From the IMG/VR virus record IMGVR_UViG_3300009034_000188, positions 1 to 26,409 of that record: DNA of 26,409 nucleotides; one strand, 5' to 3'. The stretch's first letter is position 1; each line of letters starts with the position of its first letter. Positions 12,746-21,547 of this stretch are shown here, one piece after another. Made by a program: the position numbers and the translations under genes. Below the pieces are notes generated by a model. That model did not search any database and was not told where the DNA came from. It worked only from the letters and a program-made list of their open reading frames with translations. The DNA comes from a virus.

Positions 12746-13846
12746 ATGACATTAGGATTAAATCCTTTAATGGAAGTAAGAACCGCTTTGACAACAACAA
12801 CATCTGCTGATTGGAGCGGCGGTACAACACTTGGAGGAGCAGAAATCAACAAGGTTGTCGATAAGTTTATCATTGATGCTCTTAACAGGAATACAGATTT
12901 GAACAAGAGAGTTCCAAGAAAGCCCAATAACCAACTGGCTTACATCTGGAACTTGAGGAGAAACTTAGGAAGTGCCTCAAAGGCTGACTGGTATGCTGAT
13001 GGTGGAACAGGAATACCTTATCCATCTCAGAAAAGGCAACTTTATGCTGTTACCAAAGCTCTGAGAAGCGATTATGAGGTGACAGGACTTATGGGAGCCG
13101 GAGCTTCATCTTACTTTGACGCTCTTGCTGACGAGGCAAAAGATGCTGTGGACCAGCTAGTGATTGTCGAGGAGAAAGGCATGATTTGCGGTACTGATGC
13201 TAGCGCTTATGGTGATACAGGTGCATATCTTGGATTGCTTCAGCTTATGAACAGTTACCAGCTTGTTACTGATGAGACCACAAGCATTTATGGTACTGCA
13301 AGGGCTTCAGGCGTTACAGAGATGGACGTGGCTGCTGTTCAGGCAGGTGCTGACGCAGCTCTTGATGTGCTGACAATAAAGGACCTTGACGATGCCATTG
13401 ACAAGTCTGACAAGGCTGGTGGCAAGGGAGATAAAAGAATCTTTTTCTGCAGTGTGGAAAGGGGTTCAGAGATTTCAAGGCTATTGCAGCCACAGCAAAG
13501 GTTTGTCGCAGGTGCAGGACTGCTTAACATTGAAGGCGGATTTTCAGTCCTTACATATAAAGGATTAGAAATAATCACTTCAAGATTCATGGACAAGAAC
13601 GGGATACAGGTTGACAGTGCTTCAGGATTTACAAAGACTTATGCAGATAATGCCATGTATCTGCTTGACATGGATTACATTGAGACCAGAATACTTGCAG
13701 GCGTGGATAAGAAGCACATACCTATAATGGGTGCCGAGGCAGCCATAAGGACAGATGTCCAAGGCGGGTACTTCAAGACCTACAGCGTATTTGTGGTGAA
13801 AGAGTTCACAAGACAGGTACTTATCTGTAACTTGACAGCTCCATAA
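12746..13846 (+). CDS. Major capsid protein (HK97 fold)
   Basis: The 366-residue product follows the protease/scaffold gene and a strong GGAGG ribosome site (TTTAGGAGGAAG). HK97-type features include a disordered N-arm, the E-loop region (YIWNLRRNLGSASKADWYADG), the A-domain core with long helices (FDALADEAKDAVDQLVIVEE) and a C-terminal strand cluster (KTYSVFVVKEFTRQVLICNL). QKRQLYAVTKALRSDYEVTG matches the P-domain strand-helix seen in this family. It is followed by a hairpin terminator, typical of a highly expressed capsid gene. Confidence 0.82.
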   Translation: MTLGLNPLMEVRTALTTTTSADWSGGTTLGGAEINKVVDKFIIDALNRNTDLNKRVPRKPNNQLAYIWNLRRNLGSASKADWYADGGTGIPYPSQKRQLYAVTKALRSDYEVTGLMGAGASSYFDALADEAKDAVDQLVIVEEKGMICGTDASAYGDTGAYLGLLQLMNSYQLVTDETTSIYGTARASGVTEMDVAAVQAGADAALDVLTIKDLDDAIDKSDKAGGKGDKRIFFCSVERGSEISRLLQPQQRFVAGAGLLNIEGGFSVLTYKGLEIITSRFMDKNGIQVDSASGFTKTYADNAMYLLDMDYIETRILAGVDKKHIPIMGAEAAIRTDVQGGYFKTYSVFVVKEFTRQVLICNLTAP

Positions 13847-13873
13847 AGCTGTATTTTTTATTTTTTATTTTTA
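13835..13873 (+). terminator. Hairpin and T-rich tract after the major capsid gene
   Basis: ACAGCT-ccataa-AGCTGT (13835-13852) is followed by ATTTTTTATTTTTTATTTTT. The capsid stop codon lies in the loop. Confidence 0.55.
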
Positions 13874-13904
13874 TGGAATATAATAATCAAGGAGGATTAT
13901 AAAA

Positions 13905-14162
13905 ATGGCATTTACTAAAACTGTATTGGCAAAAGGAGTCATGGGGGATATGAGGTATGAATCTGGAACAGTGGCGAATACTGGAACCACAGGTACTGTG
14001 ACTGTTGGCGGGATAACTAAGATATATGGTTATTCAGTAACTAATCTGACAACTGTTGATAAGGGTGTCAAAGCTGTCCGTGGTACAGGTACAAACTCTA
14101 ATGTTCTGACCATAACCATTAACTCCAGTGATAATTTTGACTATTGGATTTTTGGAAAATAA
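13905..14162 (+). CDS. Small beta-rich head protein (possible decoration protein, 85 aa)
   Basis: A strong ribosome site (AAGGAGGATTATAAAA) precedes ATG 13905. The product is rich in Thr, Gly, Ser and Val strands (GTVANTGTTGTVTVGG, LTITINSSDNFDYWIFGK) with no Cys, like small trimeric capsid decoration or cement proteins encoded just after the capsid gene. No family signature is diagnostic. Confidence 0.55.
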   Translation: MAFTKTVLAKGVMGDMRYESGTVANTGTTGTVTVGGITKIYGYSVTNLTTVDKGVKAVRGTGTNSNVLTITINSSDNFDYWIFGK

Positions 14163-14181
14163 TTGAAAGGAGGAGAATAGA

Positions 14182-14559
14182 ATGGGAAAGAAATTTATGA
14201 TAAGCACCGCATCTAACATATCTAAAAGAGTGGGTGATGTGAGGTTTCATGGCGGACAGGTCTATGATGAAGATGTTTGTTTGAAACAAGGTGTTGATAA
14301 GGATGTTCTAAAAAAGATGATGCACATAGAGGTCAAGGAACCTAAGAAAGAATCCAAAAAGGTTAAGAAAGAGGAAGATAAGGATGTTCCTATAGAAGCA
14401 AAGGTTGCTGATGCAATAAAAGAGGAGACCAAGACTGACCTTACAAAAATGAGTAAGGACGAGCTTGAATCTTATTGTAAGAAAAAGTATGCTTTTGATT
14501 TGGATAAAAGGCTTAGCAAAGCTAAACTTGTCAAGAAAATAGGAGAGTTGGGAGGGTAA
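14182..14559 (+). CDS. Head-module protein with C-terminal SAP/HeH-like domain
   Basis: ATG 14182 follows AAAGGAGGAGAATAG. Residues 1-50 form a short ordered domain (KFMISTASNISKRVGDVRFHGG). Residues 51-90 are a Lys/Glu-rich linker. The last 40 residues (LTKMSKDELESYCKKKYAFD then LDKRLSKAKLVKKIGEL) match the helix-extended-helix pattern of SAP/HeH DNA-binding domains. Such proteins occur in phage head modules, where they may contact packaged DNA. Confidence 0.55.
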   Translation: MGKKFMISTASNISKRVGDVRFHGGQVYDEDVCLKQGVDKDVLKKMMHIEVKEPKKESKKVKKEEDKDVPIEAKVADAIKEETKTDLTKMSKDELESYCKKKYAFDLDKRLSKAKLVKKIGELGG

Positions 14560-14561
14560 AG

Positions 14562-14903
14562 ATGGCCGTTCAAGATATTTATAAGGATTTACAGAATGAT
14601 GAGTTTGCTGTAACAGCGGCAGGAACAGAGATAGAGATTATTTTTGATAGAAAGGCTGATATCGGTACTGATGGAGCTAACACGAGATACATGTCTTTCA
14701 GGAATAGCAACGCTGCTAGAAGGGTTGTTATCAGGAGTGACAAACAATTCTCGATTACTGAGATTAACGGAAAAGTATTGAAATCCGGAATATCCGTCAC
14801 GGCGAATGGAAGCTTCACAATCAGAGATGATGTAAGCATAAATAAGTTCAAGATACTTACAGGAGCAGCAACAGCATTGGTTCATGTGTTTGCTGTAGCT
14901 TAA
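14562..14903 (+). CDS. Small beta-rich head protein (113 aa)
   Basis: ATG 14562 lies two bases after the previous stop; GGGAGGGTAAAG precedes it. The product has repeated short strands (TEIEIIFDRKADIGTDG, RRVVIRSDKQFSITEING, VTANGSFTIRDDVSI) and an Ala-rich end. It is probably a head decoration or fibre-base protein. No family recognised. Confidence 0.55.
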   Translation: MAVQDIYKDLQNDEFAVTAAGTEIEIIFDRKADIGTDGANTRYMSFRNSNAARRVVIRSDKQFSITEINGKVLKSGISVTANGSFTIRDDVSINKFKILTGAATALVHVFAVA

Positions 14904-14917
14904 AGGAGGAATAAAAA

Positions 14918-15274
14918 ATGGCAATGGGAACAACACCGACAAATGTTCAGTATCCTATACTTATAGATTTTACAGGAAGCGGAACGATTGCTGCCGGTAT
15001 GAAAATTAAGGCTTATAATAGGAATAATAATGAGATGATTGAGGCAGATATAGAGACATCTGGAAAGGGGGCAGCAGAGACTCATGTCGCTGCCCTTGAT
15101 GGTGGAAACTTTTCGACAGCGATAGATAATGGTGATATTATTGAGATAAAGCTTGAAGGTGGCGGATTGACTTATGGCAATACTACTACCACAGTGGCAT
15201 TGTCTGGTGGAGGGGCTGATGTTTCATTGACTGCTACTGCTATTAACACAAGCTTAGCGAGTATATCGATTTAG
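14918..15274 (+). CDS. Small beta-rich head protein (118 aa)
   Basis: A strong ribosome site (AAAGGAGGAATAAAAA) precedes ATG 14918. The product is Gly/Ala/Thr-rich with alternating strands (NVQYPILIDFTGSGTIAAGM, GDIIEIKLEGGGLTYGNTTT). It resembles the two preceding small genes in style but not clearly in sequence. It could be a third decoration or stabilising protein. Function is inferred from position only. Confidence 0.55.
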   Translation: MAMGTTPTNVQYPILIDFTGSGTIAAGMKIKAYNRNNNEMIEADIETSGKGAAETHVAALDGGNFSTAIDNGDIIEIKLEGGGLTYGNTTTTVALSGGGADVSLTATAINTSLASISI

Positions 15275-15289
15275 GAGGGTAATAAAAAA

Positions 15290-17476
15290 ATGCAAAAATC
15301 ATGGTTAATATTGTTGGCCATTTTAGTGCTTGGTTTGGTTGCTGTAGCGACTCAGGTGACTTGGACTCAGGTCGCTTCTTTTGTTAAGGACCAGCCAGCG
15401 ACGGGCAAATGGCTTACTAACGTATCATTGGATACCGAACTTTGGAGCGGATTGGATGGTTTGCAGGGACAAAATGCTTCAAATTGTATCCATTATTTCA
15501 ACACGACTTTTGATGCTAACGAAACAGCCGGTAATGTTACAATATTGATAGGTGGTATAGATAATGTTACAAATATTCTTTGTATAGCCAATTCTTCTTG
15601 TGAAATAGGCGTGGATATTTGTATGTTTTATGCGAATACTTCATCTGATAACTTGACTTACAGGTGGGATGCCCGACTGAACAGCACAGGTGATGACAGT
15701 TTAGATTCTTTCACTACAGATACTGTTGCTAACTGGACCTTTGGTGTTGATTTCTTGGACCCTTTCGTCGTCATTTATAACACGACTGGTTTTAACAACA
15801 CGGCTTATGCCAGCGGAAGCTATATAAACTTTTCATATAGTTATCTGGAATCCAACATATATGTCTGCAGGTTGAAAGCGGATGTTGATTGTAATGGAAA
15901 CTTAGACCTTGTAGAGACGAATGATTCATTAGCAGATACGACATCACATATTTTGACATCGTTCAACTTGACTACGGATACTTTTAGTGAGTGTAACAAT
16001 ACGGCTTGGCATGTTGAGAGTATAGATTTGGCAGGAAGAAGCGCTAACTCTACAGCTACTTATACGATAAGGGTGGATACTGAATCGCCTGTCCTTACAG
16101 GAAGGAAAGAGAAAAGTAACGGCTTGGATACTTCAACCAATAATTCATGGACAAGATTCAAAACCAACAACTTCACTTTTACAGTATTGGACAGCAATCT
16201 TGATTCTTGTGAGCTTTGGCTGAACGTGAGTTCAAATCATTCTGTATTGACTAACTCACCTGCTTTCGGTATGGATGCGCTTTTAACAAGAAACTGGACG
16301 GTATGGAACGGTTCCAGACCGGATTCTGGTCAAGGAAACCCTAATTTAGGGCTTCATGGAGATATTCTTGGTTTCTACCAGAACGAGTTTGCAGATGGCA
16401 CAGGATACTATTATAATATTAGATGTAATGACAGTGCTGGAAACTGGGGTTACTTGTATGGTTCATCCCTGAACGATACGAGAACTTTTAATGTGGACAC
16501 TACAAAACCTTCATCCTTTGCCTGTGAGCTTCCAAAGAATGATACAGGGGCTAATGACCTTACTCCTACTTTCTTATGGAATGAGTCAAAGGATGTTAAT
16601 ACTGTGACTTACGAGTTTTGGTATGGGCTTGTAGGGACTACATTGGTTAATATTGAGAACACGACAGCAAGGAACTATACAGCATCTACGCTGCCTACTA
16701 ACAGGTCAGGAGCCCATTATAATTGGTATGTGAACGCAACTGACCAAGCAGGCAACAGTATCAATGGCACTAACTGCGGACTGGATGATGGCAACCTGTT
16801 ATTTTCTTATTTCCCGATGTCAGCTACCAATAGCTTAAGTGCCGGTTGGAACATTGTCAGCTGGTGGAACTCCACTAACCAAACATTAGGACATATCGGT
16901 AACAGCTCATTAGCAACTTATGTCAGCGTTTACAATGGTTCACATGATTTCGTAACTTATGTGAACAGCAGTTCTACTAATAGGAACATACCGGTGACAC
17001 AAGGAGATGCAGTGTTCATCTATAGGAGTACATCAGGGACATGGGAAGGAAACCAGATGGATAACTATTCAAGCCCACATTATCCGGCTTTCAACTTCAC
17101 GAATGCTACAACTACAAGTAGTGGTTGGAACTGGTTCTCAGTGTTGACAGCTCCTTTCAAAGGGGCTATACAGTTCAAGCAACTGGAAGAGAGATTGTTT
17201 GCAAGGAATTTTACAGGTTACAATGATGGTGATGTCACGAATACGCTTCCTTTTGATGCCTTCGGAGGCAATTATAACCTTACATGGGCTCAGCAGAATA
17301 CTTCGTTGAAATATTTCAGCCTGTATAACAACACTGACGGATTGTATTACCCATTCGTTGCGAACAGGACTTTCAACAACGAGACAGAGATTTTCTACGG
17401 TGATGTGGTAGCCATTTTTAGCAAGTGGGATGGCCTTTATATACCGGTTTCTAATAGAACTACGGAGGAATTTTAA
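15290..17476 (+). CDS. Large secreted putative glycoprotein
   Basis: ATG 15290 follows AGGAGGGTAATAAAAAA. The first 22 residues (SWLILLAILVLGLVAVATQV) form a signal peptide or N-terminal anchor. By my count the 728 residues contain about 48 N-x-S/T sequons and several Cys pairs (CIANSSCEIGVDIC). Repeated NATDQAGN-, IDLAGRSANSTATY- and RCNDSAGNWG-type segments look like Ig-like beta domains of archaeal surface proteins. No C-terminal membrane segment is present. It probably acts outside the cell or on the virion, as adhesin, head fibre or cell-surface modifier. The stop is one base from the next ATG. Confidence 0.7.
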   Translation: MQKSWLILLAILVLGLVAVATQVTWTQVASFVKDQPATGKWLTNVSLDTELWSGLDGLQGQNASNCIHYFNTTFDANETAGNVTILIGGIDNVTNILCIANSSCEIGVDICMFYANTSSDNLTYRWDARLNSTGDDSLDSFTTDTVANWTFGVDFLDPFVVIYNTTGFNNTAYASGSYINFSYSYLESNIYVCRLKADVDCNGNLDLVETNDSLADTTSHILTSFNLTTDTFSECNNTAWHVESIDLAGRSANSTATYTIRVDTESPVLTGRKEKSNGLDTSTNNSWTRFKTNNFTFTVLDSNLDSCELWLNVSSNHSVLTNSPAFGMDALLTRNWTVWNGSRPDSGQGNPNLGLHGDILGFYQNEFADGTGYYYNIRCNDSAGNWGYLYGSSLNDTRTFNVDTTKPSSFACELPKNDTGANDLTPTFLWNESKDVNTVTYEFWYGLVGTTLVNIENTTARNYTASTLPTNRSGAHYNWYVNATDQAGNSINGTNCGLDDGNLLFSYFPMSATNSLSAGWNIVSWWNSTNQTLGHIGNSSLATYVSVYNGSHDFVTYVNSSSTNRNIPVTQGDAVFIYRSTSGTWEGNQMDNYSSPHYPAFNFTNATTTSSGWNWFSVLTAPFKGAIQFKQLEERLFARNFTGYNDGDVTNTLPFDAFGGNYNLTWAQQNTSLKYFSLYNNTDGLYYPFVANRTFNNETEIFYGDVVAIFSKWDGLYIPVSNRTTEEF

Positions 17477-17477
17477 A

Positions 17478-18179
17478 ATGAAAAAGGTATTAATACCTCT
17501 TTTTTTCCTTTTATTATTGTTAGGCAGTGTTTCAGCTGTTCCTATGCCTTACGTTGTTCACGGCAAGATTTACGTGAATGATAAGGCTTGGGATGGGAAG
17601 CAGATTGCTATTAGCAGTAATGTTTGGGATGGAAGCAGATACTCTTACCAGACTTTTAGGACAACTACAAATATTTTTGGGGAGTACCATTTTGAGATAG
17701 CCAATTTTAACCCTTATTACAGGATGGGTGACAGTTGGGATTTGGATATTTGCGGAACTGACGAATATGAGGATTATCTTGGAAGCCAATGTTTTGAGAA
17801 GATAACCATTCTTAATGAAGGAGGGATACAGAAGGATATCAGTGTTTCTGACTTTCAAGGCCTGATTACGAAGACCATTTATGTCTGCTGGAATGGTAAG
17901 GAAGTCTTTGATAAGGACAACTGTCCTCCTGAGGAAAAAGAGGAAGAAGAGGAAGAGGAAGATATTACTGAACCTGAAGAAGGAAGTCTTGAATGGTATC
18001 ATGCTATAATCGGTGGATTATTGGCTGTGATTGCAGGATTGCTCGCCCATAAGTACAGGTGGGGTAAAGGTTTTGTAGGTTTGGTAAAATATTATATTAG
18101 GACAAAAGATTACGCAAGAGCGGTCAAGATGATGAGGACTGCTATCCGGAAAGAAAAAGAAGGGAAATATTCCAAATAA
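17478..18179 (+). CDS. Secreted domain with C-terminal membrane anchor
   Basis: ATG 17478 follows ACGGAGGAATTTTAAA. The 233-residue product starts with a clear signal peptide (KKVLIPLFFLLLLLGSVSA, then VPMPY). A beta-rich domain follows with two to four Cys (DICGTDEYEDYLGSQC; VCWNGK...NC), then a Glu-rich linker. The single membrane helix is YHAIIGGLLAVIAGLLAHKY, and the tail is basic and cytoplasmic. It is encoded directly after the putative glycoprotein and may anchor it or act with it at the envelope. Its 3' end forms part of a terminator hairpin. Confidence 0.7.
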   Translation: MKKVLIPLFFLLLLLGSVSAVPMPYVVHGKIYVNDKAWDGKQIAISSNVWDGSRYSYQTFRTTTNIFGEYHFEIANFNPYYRMGDSWDLDICGTDEYEDYLGSQCFEKITILNEGGIQKDISVSDFQGLITKTIYVCWNGKEVFDKDNCPPEEKEEEEEEEDITEPEEGSLEWYHAIIGGLLAVIAGLLAHKYRWGKGFVGLVKYYIRTKDYARAVKMMRTAIRKEKEGKYSK

Positions 18180-18201
18180 CCCTTCTTTGGTTTTTTGTTT
18201 T
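18156..18201 (+). terminator. Hairpin and T-run after the membrane-protein gene
   Basis: AAAGAAGGG (18156-18164) pairs with CCCTTCTTT (18180-18188) across a 15-base loop holding the stop codon, followed by GGTTTTTTGTTTT. Confidence 0.5.
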
Positions 18202-18214
18202 AAGGAGGGTTTAG

Positions 18215-19258
18215 ATGGCGATTAACTTACCATTCATCATTAGCGGTTTTGTCTATAACACAGATGGTACTGTATTGGCTAATGCTTTAGTGACTGCCCG
18301 TAACGAATCCTCTAATGCCACTACTACTGCGACGACGGATTCTACAGGCTTTTATGCCATTGACTGTGCTAACCTCACTCTTGACAGCGAGGTTATAGGG
18401 TATGAGCTTAATGATTATGTCACCGTTTACGTGATGTATGCTAATGGTGAGGATACCGAGACTGTCCAGATTACTGAGACCCAGACAGCTTCTGGTGGTG
18501 TCACTAAGAACCTGACCCTTGTTACCGTAACTGACAGCAGCACTATCAATTATTGTACTGTGCAGGATGTCTGGGATGAGCTTGACGGAGTGACATCTTC
18601 TGATATCAGCGCAAGAAGGGTTATTAAGGCTGTCCAGAGGGCTGAGAACGAGATTGAGAGGGTGACTAACCGGCAGTTCTATGAGAGTAGTGCTGTGACT
18701 GAGTATATTGATATTAATGAGTACACTATCTGGCGCAGCCCTGAGCAACTTTACTTGCGGGCTGGCGGGCAGAGGCATGACCGTGTTAATAATCTCTGGT
18801 GGAGTGACAGGATTAAGCTTGAGAAGGCTCCTGTTGTGACTTTGACAAGTGTTTCCAAGAATGATAATAGTATTACAGAGGCTGATGATTGGACTGCTCT
18901 TACCGAGTCTGACGGGACCAATACATCTGCTGATTTCAGGCTTGATTATGATACTGGCTTGATTGATTTTGTCGGTGACTGGCCTCGTTTTGGTAAGAGA
19001 AGTGTGAAGGTAGTTTATACTCATGGCAGCAGTTCTGTGCCAAAGGTGGTAGAGGCTCTAACTATCAAGTTGGCTGTTAGGGATATCTTATTCGCTAAGA
19101 TGTCTAACAGTACCTTCACTTCGGTGGATAGCATTTCGATTGAGGGTATCAGCATAACTAAGGGACAGGGTGCTGCTGTGACTTATATGGGTAGCTTGAA
19201 TGCTGAGATTGAAAGATTATGGCTTGCTGTTGGCAGGCTTAGGGTGACTGTAATATGA
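18215..19258 (+). CDS. Head-tail connector with N-terminal carboxypeptidase-regulatory-like domain
   Basis: Residues 1-105 (FIISGFVYNTDGTVLANALV..., STGFYAIDCANLTL) have the strand pattern of a carboxypeptidase regulatory/Ig-like domain. From about 112, YCTVQDVWDELDGV, ARRVIKAVQRAENEIERVTN, KLEKAPVVTLTSVS, FRLDYDTGLIDFVG and VVEALTIKLAVRDILF follow the order of HK97 gp6/gp15-type head-tail connector (Ad1) proteins that seat on the portal. An extra exposed domain on a connector is unusual. The stop overlaps the next ATG. Confidence 0.65.
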   Translation: MAINLPFIISGFVYNTDGTVLANALVTARNESSNATTTATTDSTGFYAIDCANLTLDSEVIGYELNDYVTVYVMYANGEDTETVQITETQTASGGVTKNLTLVTVTDSSTINYCTVQDVWDELDGVTSSDISARRVIKAVQRAENEIERVTNRQFYESSAVTEYIDINEYTIWRSPEQLYLRAGGQRHDRVNNLWWSDRIKLEKAPVVTLTSVSKNDNSITEADDWTALTESDGTNTSADFRLDYDTGLIDFVGDWPRFGKRSVKVVYTHGSSSVPKVVEALTIKLAVRDILFAKMSNSTFTSVDSISIEGISITKGQGAAVTYMGSLNAEIERLWLAVGRLRVTVI

Positions 19259-19635
19259 GCGGTGGAACTAACTTGAGAGGGACTGTGAACAGCGCAATAT
19301 TCACTAATACGAATATTCGCAGCACTTGCACTATCACTCCTTATACTTATACTGAAGGGACAAGCGGGGGCTATGGTGCTCCTACTAGGACTGCTGGCAC
19401 TGCTGCCAGTGTTAATTGTGTTCCTGCATCCTATTTTGATTGGGATGGTGGTACTGATAAGACTGGCTATACTGATGAGGGCGGGACTGTTTTGATTGTT
19501 CCTGCAGGCACTGATGTTGATGAGTTTTCAGAGGTAAGTTTTGATAGCAGGACTTATCGTGTTGAACGGATTAAGAAGATTCATTATAATGATGTTGATA
19601 TTGCCATTCGTTTGGAGCTTGGCAATCAACCTTAG
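19255..19635 (+). CDS. Head-closure (stopper) protein
   Basis: The 126-residue beta-rich product contains TCTITPYTYTEGTSGGYGAP and VLIVPAGTDVDEFSEVSFDS and ends in IAIRLELG. That is the typical beta-barrel layout of SPP1 gp16 / HK97-type head-completion proteins that plug the portal channel. Size and position between connector and terminator agree. Two Cys are present. Confidence 0.6.
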   Translation: MSGGTNLRGTVNSAIFTNTNIRSTCTITPYTYTEGTSGGYGAPTRTAGTAASVNCVPASYFDWDGGTDKTGYTDEGGTVLIVPAGTDVDEFSEVSFDSRTYRVERIKKIHYNDVDIAIRLELGNQP

Positions 19636-19668
19636 ATAGAGCGTAGCTCGAGTGATTAGGTGTAACCT

Positions 19669-20091
19669 ATGGTGACAATAAGTGAAAGCACAATAAGGCA
19701 GAACGTTTTTACTACTCTGTTCAACCTTATAGATGGCGAGATTTCTGGTTATGATGTCGTGAGCGCTTTTCCTGAGAAGACCCCTAGTTTTCCTTGTGTG
19801 GTGATTAATGCTGCGAGCATCACTCTTGATTTGGTTACTTTGAATAGTGCTGGCGCTAATGATTATTCAGGCAGTATTGATATCGAGTTTTATGATTATG
19901 TGAAGAATGGTAAGAGCAGTGTAGATGCTGCTAAGGATGCCTTGGTCGCTCTTTTTACTGATACTACCAATGATGCTGCTTTGAAGGCTGATGGTTTCCT
20001 GTTTAATGGTGTCAGCGCTGATGAGAGTGATAATATCGTGTTTGGAGGTGAGAAGTTCAATACTGGTCTTTTGACTATTGAATTTGTATGA
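19669..20091 (+). CDS. Tail terminator-like protein
   Basis: The 140-residue alpha/beta product has an N-terminal helix (ESTIRQNVFTTLFNLIDGEI), a strand with PSFPCVVINAASI, and AGANDYSGSIDIEFYDYVKN then SVDAAKDALVALF. This is the SPP1 gp17/lambda gpU-like arrangement of a tail-completion protein. No ordinary GGAGG site precedes the ATG; an AGGTG sits in a small hairpin (TAGGT-gta-ACCTA, 19657-19669). Confidence 0.55.
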   Translation: MVTISESTIRQNVFTTLFNLIDGEISGYDVVSAFPEKTPSFPCVVINAASITLDLVTLNSAGANDYSGSIDIEFYDYVKNGKSSVDAAKDALVALFTDTTNDAALKADGFLFNGVSADESDNIVFGGEKFNTGLLTIEFV

Positions 20092-20540
20092 TGGTAGGTG
20101 GTAATTTTAAGGAATTTAATAAGGATATGGGTAGATTTATGAAGAATGTTAAGAATCAGAGAAAACCTTTATTGGAAATAGCTAGAAATGGCGCTGCATT
20201 CGCTTATGAATTAGCCCCTCATAAGACTGGTGATTTGAAGAGGGGGATTAATTATTATTTGAGAAGTAAGAAGGAAGCTGTTATTGTGAGTATAGCAAAT
20301 AAGAAAGGCGGTAAATTTCAGGGTGTTTATCCTTATAATTTTTGGATAAATATGGATATTGCCAGTTGGGGAAGAATGTATGACATGGTTAAAAATAAGA
20401 CAGGGACCCCAAGATTTTTTGATATAACAGCTGAAAAGTTAAGGGAAAGATATGGAGATATGGTTAGAATAAATGTAGAAAAACAGATGAGAAATGATAT
20501 CAAGAAAAAGTATAGAGTGCAAATAAAATATAAAATGTAA
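20088..20540 (+). CDS. HK97 gp10-like neck protein
   Basis: The 150-residue product has the gp10 signature arrangement: a first helix (GRFMKNVKNQRKPLLEIARN), then AFAYELAPHKTGDLKRGI, where the AP-x-x-TG-x-L-K-x-x-I motif is strongly conserved, then strands (KEAVIVSIANKKGG) and YPYNFWI, and a terminal helix. gp10-type proteins act at head-tail joining. ATG 20088 overlaps the previous stop; a second ATG directly follows. Confidence 0.65.
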   Translation: MMVGGNFKEFNKDMGRFMKNVKNQRKPLLEIARNGAAFAYELAPHKTGDLKRGINYYLRSKKEAVIVSIANKKGGKFQGVYPYNFWINMDIASWGRMYDMVKNKTGTPRFFDITAEKLRERYGDMVRINVEKQMRNDIKKKYRVQIKYKM

Positions 20541-20555
20541 GGAGGATGAATTAAT

Positions 20556-21137
20556 ATGACAACTGCAATTTTGTGGAAAGGAAGGCAAGCTGTGATGGTA
20601 ATAGGAACTGCTGTTGCAAGCCCTAACACTACAACAACAAAATATGCACAGCTTACATCAACAACTGATGTCACTGCTTGGATTAAGGATTTTACCATTA
20701 GCGGTCCGAGTGGTGATGTGGAGAAGGTAGATGCTCTTGGTGAGACAAGCAATTTCCAGAACGCTTTTTTTGAGGAGAAGCCTTGGGATATATTTGAGCT
20801 TAGCGGAACAGCTGTGTTTAGCGCAGTAGCTGCTGACCAAGGACTTGCCGCTATGGGAATGAGTGCTGCAGGAACTACAACTAACACTAGTTGGAAGCAA
20901 TACCAGTTCGGTAGTAGTGCTACTGCTAATGTAAGGACACAGAAAGGTGTGGGTATAAGGCTTACAGACCAAGGGAATGCTACTCAGGGAAGTACGGATG
21001 CTGTGGATATTTGCTTTAACGGCGGATATTTTACAAAGATAGGTGATTATTCTGCTACAGCAGACGGGCATGTGGAACAGAGTTTCACTTTTAAGTGTCT
21101 GCCTAAGAACTATTATGAAGAGTATCAGAACAGTTAA
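20556..21137 (+). CDS. Major tail (tube) protein
   Basis: ATG 20556 follows a strong AAGGAGGATGAATT site. The 193-residue product has the tail-tube beta-sandwich pattern: DVTAWIKDFTISGPSGDVEK, VDALGETSNFQNAFFEEKPW, DIFELSGTAVFSAVAADQ and VEQSFTFKCLP. It stands immediately before the chaperone genes, as in siphoviruses. No sheath gene accompanies it, which argues for a non-contractile tail. Confidence 0.65.
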   Translation: MTTAILWKGRQAVMVIGTAVASPNTTTTKYAQLTSTTDVTAWIKDFTISGPSGDVEKVDALGETSNFQNAFFEEKPWDIFELSGTAVFSAVAADQGLAAMGMSAAGTTTNTSWKQYQFGSSATANVRTQKGVGIRLTDQGNATQGSTDAVDICFNGGYFTKIGDYSATADGHVEQSFTFKCLPKNYYEEYQNS

Positions 21138-21158
21138 TGATTGAAGGAGTTGAACGGA

Positions 21159-21545
21159 ATGGTTAAAGAAAAGAAAATTGATAAGGTTGATGTGAAAGAA
21201 AAGGCATCAAAACTTCCTTATCCTGCAAGGGCTATGGATGTGAGCAAGAACTTTGCTGTGAGTGGCATGCCTTTGACTACTTGGATTAAGTTCAAGAGGT
21301 TTGCCGTGGAGCATGCAGGTGACAGCTATTGGATGGCTATTGACAAGCTCTTGACCATGCAGGAGATGGATTACAAGTATGCTCTGTTGTTCAATGAGCT
21401 TACTGAGCTGAAAGGCTTTGTTCAGAATTTGGCTGTTGAGTCTGTGAAGGCTGAAGAGCCAGAGGAAACTGAAGAGGTTGAGGAAGAGGTCATTACCATG
21501 GGTAGTAAAGGCATAAAAGAAAGGAAAAGAAAAGGAGGAAAATGA
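21159..21545 (+). CDS. Hypothetical tail-module protein (128 aa)
   Basis: ATG 21159 is preferred because GAAGGAGTTGAACGG precedes it; a TTG at 21141 is in frame. The product has a Lys-rich start, an aromatic helical core (TTWIKFKRFAVEHAGDSYWM, then AIDKLLTMQEMDYKYALLF), an acidic stretch and a Lys-rich tail. The helical core with repeated TTW/YWM spacing could bind tail proteins. Its stop overlaps the start region of the chaperone gene. No family recognised. Confidence 0.6.
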   Translation: MVKEKKIDKVDVKEKASKLPYPARAMDVSKNFAVSGMPLTTWIKFKRFAVEHAGDSYWMAIDKLLTMQEMDYKYALLFNELTELKGFVQNLAVESVKAEEPEETEEVEEEVITMGSKGIKERKRKGGK

Positions 21546-21547
21546 AG

